Of a DNA stretch of 39,050 nucleotides, positions 35,501-39,050 are shown piece by piece (within the stretch, counting starts at the first letter, position 1; the number at the start of each line of letters is the position of its first letter). The stretch covers positions 1-39,050 of the forward strand of contig NZ_SKOG01000042.1 of NCBI RefSeq assembly GCF_007120195.1, given 5' to 3'. A model generated the notes under the pieces. The model was not told where the DNA came from and did not search any database. It saw nothing but the letters and a program-made list of their open reading frames with translations. The translations under genes were made by a program, and so were the position numbers. The stretch comes from Aquisalimonas sp. Lineage in GTDB: Bacteria; Pseudomonadota; Gammaproteobacteria; Nitrococcales; Aquisalimonadaceae.

Positions 35501-35893
35501 ATGAACATCGGCGAAGCCGCGCTTGCATCCGGAGTCAACGCCAAGATGATCCGTTACTACGAGAGCACCGGGTTGGTGCCGGCGGCGCGCCGCAGCGTCA
35601 ACGGCTATCGCGTGTATTCCAGCGCCGATGTGCATACCCTGCGGTTCGTCAAACGGGCACGGGATCTGGGATTTTCGATGGCCCAAATCGACCAGCTTCT
35701 GCAGCTGTGGCAGGATCCGCATCGCTCCAGTGCCGAAGTGAAGCGGGTTGCGTCAGAGCACATCACCGAGCTGCAGCAGAAAATCTCAGAGCTGGAATCC
35801 ATGAAGCGCACGCTGGAGCACCTGGCTCAACACTGTCACGGTGACCAGCGCCCCGAGTGCCCGATCATTGAAGATCTCGCCGGGCGAGAGTAG
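35501..35893 (+). CDS. cueR: Copper efflux regulator CueR (MerR family)
   Basis: The product has 130 residues. The winged helix (MNIGEAALASGVNAKMIRYY, ESTGLVPAARRSVNGYRVYS) is followed by a long dimerisation helix and a metal loop HCHGDQRPEC with Cys112 and Cys120, the same positions as the Cu(I) ligands of E. coli CueR. A Ser-to-Val change typical of monovalent-metal sensors cannot be verified here, but the two-Cys loop fits Cu(I)/Ag(I)/Au(I). It lies 33 bp after copA on the same strand, so it is probably read from the same promoter and activates itself. Confidence 0.92.
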   Translation: MNIGEAALASGVNAKMIRYYESTGLVPAARRSVNGYRVYSSADVHTLRFVKRARDLGFSMAQIDQLLQLWQDPHRSSAEVKRVASEHITELQQKISELESMKRTLEHLAQHCHGDQRPECPIIEDLAGRE

Positions 35894-36052
35894 CGGCGCA
35901 AGGCCGTCCATGATGCCGGTCACGGTGCCTGCAACCGATCCGCGAGCCATGTTCGCATCGGCTGCAGGCACGTTCGCTCATCCGCTACTGCTGGCAAGCC
36001 GAGGACCGGGGCCACGGGCCCACTGGCCGTCCCCGCGATGTCCCGCAACCCG

Positions 36053-36316
36053 TCACGCCGCCGCGGTGTGCTCCTCGACAAAGTGCTGGAGCACCAGCTT
36101 CAGCTTCGCGGCATGCGCGTGGTCTCCCCGCTCACGGGCATTGACCATGTCGTCGATGATCATGCGTTTGATCCGCCTCTCTCCTTCTGGCGTTTGCACG
36201 AGATACCAGCCTAGTTCCACCGCTGCCATTTGCGGAATGTGCTCATGCTCAGCGATCGCCTCGATTTCATCTTCAGTCAGATCCGACAAGGCGATGCAGT
36301 CCTCCATCGTTAACAT
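36053..36316 (-). CDS. Conserved hypothetical protein, 87 residues
   Basis: ATG 36316 is preceded by GGAG (about 9 bp upstream). The sequence is acidic at first (MLTMEDCIALSDLTEDEIEA), then AEHEHIPQMAAVELGWYLVQ and TPEGERRIKRMIIDDMVNAR, and ends with ARERGDHAHAAKLKLVLQHF. It looks entirely helical and soluble, with a His-rich end that might bind metal. I do not recognise a named family. Good codon use, a ribosome site and the balanced composition make it a real gene. It converges on cueR. Confidence 0.65.
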   Translation of the reverse strand: MLTMEDCIALSDLTEDEIEAIAEHEHIPQMAAVELGWYLVQTPEGERRIKRMIIDDMVNARERGDHAHAAKLKLVLQHFVEEHTAAA

Positions 36317-36500
36317 GATGCGTGTCTCCTCACAGTATCCACCAGTGCGTCACGTGGCGTCATAATGTCGGTGATGTCGATCCCAGAACACCACTGCCCG
36401 CTGGCAATCCCCACAGTCGCTGCTGTCTTGCAGGGACAAACGGGTGTTGAATCTCCATCGTGTGCCTGTCACCAGTCGATCGCATTGATCCACGTCATGA

Positions 36501-36516
36501 TGTGATCCACATCACA
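36501..36516. promoter_or_regulatory. CRP/FNR-family binding site
   Basis: TGTGATCCACATCACA is a perfect TGTGA-N6-TCACA dyad, the E. coli CRP consensus spacing. A weaker TTGATCCACGTCAT, FNR-like, lies 15 bp to the left. The site is 185 bp upstream of the minus-strand 87-residue gene; on the plus strand no gene follows for 1.1 kb, so its target may be lost. Confidence 0.5.
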
Positions 36517-37095
36517 GTAACGGCTTTCGCTGATCTGCTAACCCGCCTCCCTTCCAGGGGGGTTCATGTTAACGACACATTGTGGCGAGGCCGTGACATG
36601 CCGGTTTCAACGACGATCACGAAAAACCAAGCATATCGCCTGCCAACTTCAAAAAATGCTTGTGTTACTGGAACTTGGTAAAAAGCGCTCACTTCAGGCC
36701 GCCGTTGGCAGCGCCGAAGCGCACCATCGCGGGGCTTAATGGCAGGCAGTCGCACCCATGCGGTGCAAAGCGCTGCCTTGAGCACCGCGAGCGTCTTCCA
36801 GACACCGCCGTACCGAGAGCGCCGCACGCCCCGCCGGCATTGGGGCCCATCCTCCCAGGCATGACGCCCTCTCGGGCGGGGCTCATGGCCGCTCGCCGGC
36901 CGCACCGACTCCCGGGCGCGCGTTCTGACAACCGCCGCGGCCCGCACCTTGCCTGTGAAGAGAAAAGGCCGCCATCGCGAGCACGGCCATGATTGCAACG
37001 CAACCGACAGCGTATCGGCAGTTCTAATTTTGCGGATCTTCCGTTGGCGCTGGCTCCCGTCCGTCACTCCCGCGGTGGGTGCGTGGTGGAGTCCT

Positions 37096-37302
37096 GCCAT
37101 GGCACCGGGTCTGATCGAAGGGCGTAGGGTGCACTAGCGCCGGCGTAATGCACCGTCAAACAAACCGCGCCGCAGGCGCACAGGCGCAGCTTGAGTTGCG
37201 CGCCTGCGGCGCCATGTCATCGACGGCGGATTACGCTACGCTAACTGACTACGGGTAAGGCGTGCAGCCATGCCATGGCACTGGGCCCGATCGAAGGGCG
37301 TA
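37096..37302. repeat. 31-bp dispersed repeat with central hairpin
   Basis: 37096-37126 and 37272-37302 share 28 of 31 bases (GCCATGGCAC...ATCGAAGGGCGTA). Between them, 37167-37179 pairs perfectly with 37200-37212 (arms GCGCCGCAGGCGC and complement, 20-nt loop), and that arm sequence also forms the sufE hairpin at 22599. An AAGGGCGTAGG fragment recurs just after ectB at about 32259. This looks like a family of REP-like intergenic repeats. Confidence 0.6.
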
Positions 37303-37638
37303 ATGCCCCATTATCGGCTGCGCGCCGACACCCGTGAGGCTCTGGCTTCAGCGGCAAAATTGGAATTGCTGACAGCGTATCTATTCATTCTGACATGCCC
37401 CCAAGGATTGTGAGCGCGCCACTGCGCCGTCGTTTGCTCGAGTTCGCAAACTCCGGTAGTCCAGGCCGATGCGCGGAGTCACAATGGAGACTCGTTACTG
37501 CAACTGCGAAGGGCGATATCCAGTGGCACTTCTTCCCGGCCCTGCGTGCGCAACCGCGCGGGTAGATCGCTACGCGACGCGTCAACCTGCCCGGGGTGAC
37601 ATCTCATCTTGGCTGACCCAGGCTTTGGCAGGGAAGCA

Positions 37639-38214
37639 ATGCGACTGAGATGGTTGGCGGCCACACACCCATTGCTGGCAGCGGTAATCCTCCAGGCGCT
37701 GGCCATCCCGCTGGCCCTGGGGCTTGCACTCGTCGTCGGGGTCACGCCCTGGGCAGACTTTCGCCTGACGGCGGAAGCCCTGCTCATGGCCGTGGTGGCG
37801 ACCGCGCCGCTGCTGGTCGGCTTCTGGGCGGCCGGTCATGTCCGGGCGCAGTGGTTCTGGGAATTGGAGGCGCTGATACGCCCCACACTCAGGGCGCTGT
37901 TCGGCGACCGGAGACGGGGCGCAGTGGCGCTGGTGTCCGTGCTCGCGGGGTTCGGCGAGGAACTCCTCTTCCGTGGCGTATTACAAGCCTGGCTGTCGGA
38001 GCTGATTGGCCCCTGGATCGGCGTGGCTATTGCTGCGGTGGTGTTTGGGCTCATGCACTTCCTGTCGTGGACCTACTTCGCCGTGGCGACCGGCCTTGGC
38101 CTGTACCTGGGCGCGTTATACGAACTCACGGGCAACCTGCTGGTCGTCTGCCTGGTCCACGCGCTCTACGACTGGGTCGCCATCCGGTACCTGCTCGCCA
38201 GCAGGCTTTCCTGA
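37639..38214 (+). CDS. CPBP family intramembrane glutamic protease
   Basis: The product has 191 residues from ATG 37639 (AGGGA upstream). Six or so hydrophobic segments are visible. The CPBP/Abi motifs are complete: EExxxR as Glu107-Glu108-Arg112 (FGEELLFRGVL), FxxxH ending at His140 (VVFGLMHFLSW), and the last motif with His174 (LVVCLVHALYDWV). Members relate to Rce1 and cut membrane-anchored or prenylated-like substrates; several protect against bacteriocins. The substrate here is unknown. A nitronate monooxygenase gene follows 49 bp downstream. Confidence 0.86.
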   Translation: MRLRWLAATHPLLAAVILQALAIPLALGLALVVGVTPWADFRLTAEALLMAVVATAPLLVGFWAAGHVRAQWFWELEALIRPTLRALFGDRRRGAVALVSVLAGFGEELLFRGVLQAWLSELIGPWIGVAIAAVVFGLMHFLSWTYFAVATGLGLYLGALYELTGNLLVVCLVHALYDWVAIRYLLASRLS

Positions 38215-38263
38215 GGCAACCGCGCTATTCTCATACGATTGACACTGCATGCAGGAGCGGTCA

Positions 38264-39050
38264 ATGCACCACTCAGGGTCTGCTGTCAAGGCGCACGCTC
38301 CGCGCGAGCGTGCGGTGCGCTTTTGCGCCGAGTTTGGACTGGAGCTGCCAATCCTACTGGCGCCAATGGCAGGCGCATGCCCGCCAGGCCTCTCCGCCGC
38401 GCTGGCAAACGCCGGCAGTATGGGCGCGATGGGTGCGCTCTTGAGCTCTCCGCAGGGCATCCGCGAGTGGGTGGATGCGTTTCGTCGCCACAGTCGGGGG
38501 CCGTTTCAGCTCAATGTCTGGATTCCGGACCCTCCCCCGTACCGTGATGCAAAGGCAGAGGCGCAGATGCGGCGCTTCCTCGCATCCTGGGGACCAGAGG
38601 TTCCCTCATCGGCCAGTGACGTCGAGCTGCCGGATTTCAATGCGCAGTGCGAGGCCTTCCTGGACGTCAAGCCACCGGTGGTGTCCTCGATCATGGGGTT
38701 GTACCCCCCGGCCTTTGTCGCGCGACTCAAACAACAGGGCGGGCGCTGGTTTGCGACCGCCACGACGCTTGCCGAAGCGAAACAGGCCCAGGCCGCCGGC
38801 GCCGATGCAATTATTGCCCAGGGGGTCGAGGCAGGCGGGCATCGGGGCTCGTTTGACCCCGCAGCGGGCGAGCGGCATTCGGTGGGACTCATGTCCCTGG
38901 TACCGCGCCTTGCCGACCGGCTGGACATCCCGATCATCGCAGCCGGGGGCATGGGAGACGGTCGAGGCGTCGCCGCCGCGCTCACGCTCGGGGCCAGCGC
39001 GGCCATGCTGGGAACGGCCTTTCTGCGCTGTCCGGAAGCGAGCGTGCACC
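38264..39050 (+). CDS. Nitronate monooxygenase (2-nitropropane dioxygenase family), 3' end cut
   Basis: The frame is open from ATG 38264 to the window end (262 residues seen; about 330-370 expected). AGGAG lies 7 bp upstream. It is an FMN TIM barrel: [20 protein letters not shown] at the first strand, [33 protein letters not shown], then [20 protein letters not shown] with the catalytic His region, and [20 protein letters not shown] plus [18 protein letters not shown] for the phosphate site. It oxidises alkyl nitronates, such as propionate-3-nitronate, and detoxifies them. Confidence 0.88.
   Translation, partial: MHHSGSAVKAHAPRERAVRFCAEFGLELPILLAPMAGACPPGLSAALANAGSMGAMGALLSSPQGIREWVDAFRRHSRGPFQLNVWIPDPPPYRDAKAEAQMRRFLASWGPEVPSSASDVELPDFNAQCEAFLDVKPPVVSSIMGLYPPAFVARLKQQGGRWFATATTLAEAKQAQAAGADAIIAQGVEAGGHRGSFDPAAGERHSVGLMSLVPRLADRLDIPIIAAGGMGDGRGVAAALTLGASAAMLGTAFLRCPEASVH

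Larger units (their letters stand above)
36317..37638. other. 1.3-kb gene-poor stretch with regulatory site and repeats
   Basis: No open frame here has a convincing product. Contents are a perfect CRP-type site (36501-36516), a 31-bp repeated segment (37096-37126 and 37272-37302), a strong hairpin (37167-37212) and an inverted repeat GGTGCA...TGCACC around 37129-37155. Base composition is uneven, with locally AT-rich parts near 36600-36680 and 37340-37400. It resembles a region from which genes were lost. Confidence 0.5.

Noticed and set aside
34436-35722. 428-codon open frame antisense to copA and cueR
   Set aside because: It crosses two well-supported genes on the other strand and carries no family motif; third-position GC bias explains the open frame.
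36564-37100. 178-codon minus-strand frame in the gene-poor stretch
   Set aside because: It is Arg-, Cys- and Trp-rich with no recognisable domain; possible hydrophobic starts in other frames did not join into a coherent protein.
37096-37302. CRISPR array
   Set aside because: There are only two imperfect copies with irregular content between them, no uniform spacers and no cas genes.
37395-37571. Plus-strand frame MPPRIVSAPLRRRLLEFANS
   Set aside because: It has no ribosome site and no homology I recognise, and the overlapping minus-strand frame is just as plausible; unsupported.
36317-37638. tRNA or other structured RNA gene
   Set aside because: The hairpins were examined, but no cloverleaf with T-arm GTTCGA and CCA-side pairing was found.

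Overview
The window is GC-rich chromosomal DNA from a gammaproteobacterium. The block pepA-holC-valS with divergent lptF-lptG, a type 4 uracil-DNA glycosylase beside rimI, and ilvN-ilvC-pssA all fit that class. A complete ectABC set makes a halophilic or halotolerant lifestyle likely, and a lineage near Ectothiorhodospiraceae/Chromatiales is my inference; no rRNA or tRNA was seen to test it.

Layout. 1-1002 is decayed accessory DNA: a palindromic, MITE-like element, collapsed remnants of xanthine dehydrogenase genes (xdhA, xdhB) and, on the other strand, of a thiamine-diphosphate enzyme of the acetolactate synthase type. 1182-19312 is mostly housekeeping: an RDD membrane protein, lptG-lptF (LPS export), pepA-holC-valS, DUF2970, rimI-udg, pssA, ilvC-ilvN, a DUF4124 protein, proS, a lytic transglycosylase, an epimerase-like SDR, mrp/apbC and an exported ankyrin protein. 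19309-22576 holds a Tat-exported Rieske-like protein, sodC, a partial molybdopterin cluster (moaB, moaE, moaD) and sufE. 22641-28890 is a tightly packed minus-strand run: two NADPH-dependent reductases, a large acyl-CoA dehydrogenase, an SDR, a broken SDR, a TetR regulator and a histidine-phosphatase-like protein. A perfect 36-bp palindrome stands in front of this run and is the likely TetR operator. tsaB follows. 30371-32778 is ectABC, 33140-35893 is a copper module (copA-cueR behind a textbook CueR promoter), then comes one small hypothetical gene and a 1.3-kb gene-poor stretch with a CRP-like site and repeats, and finally a CPBP membrane protease and the start of a nitronate monooxygenase cut by the window end.

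How it fits together. The ect genes make ectoine from aspartate semialdehyde; copA and cueR form a self-contained copper-export circuit; the TetR run looks like acyl-CoA oxidation/reduction under one operator. The strongest unexplained signal is a 10-mer, CCTAGTGTCC, found four times: twice in the decayed region at the breakpoints of dead genes and twice, as a 13-bp direct repeat, on either side of ectABC. It looks like the end of an IS630-type element inserted at CTAG. Several proteins also have unusual key positions: MoaD runs five residues past its Gly-Gly, SodC has Asp in place of a zinc His, the phosphatase has CHG instead of RHG, the Rieske-like protein lacks its second His, and ilvN lacks the adjacent large-subunit gene. 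I found no CRISPR array, prophage, intact transposase or recognisable defence system, and no clearly new system.
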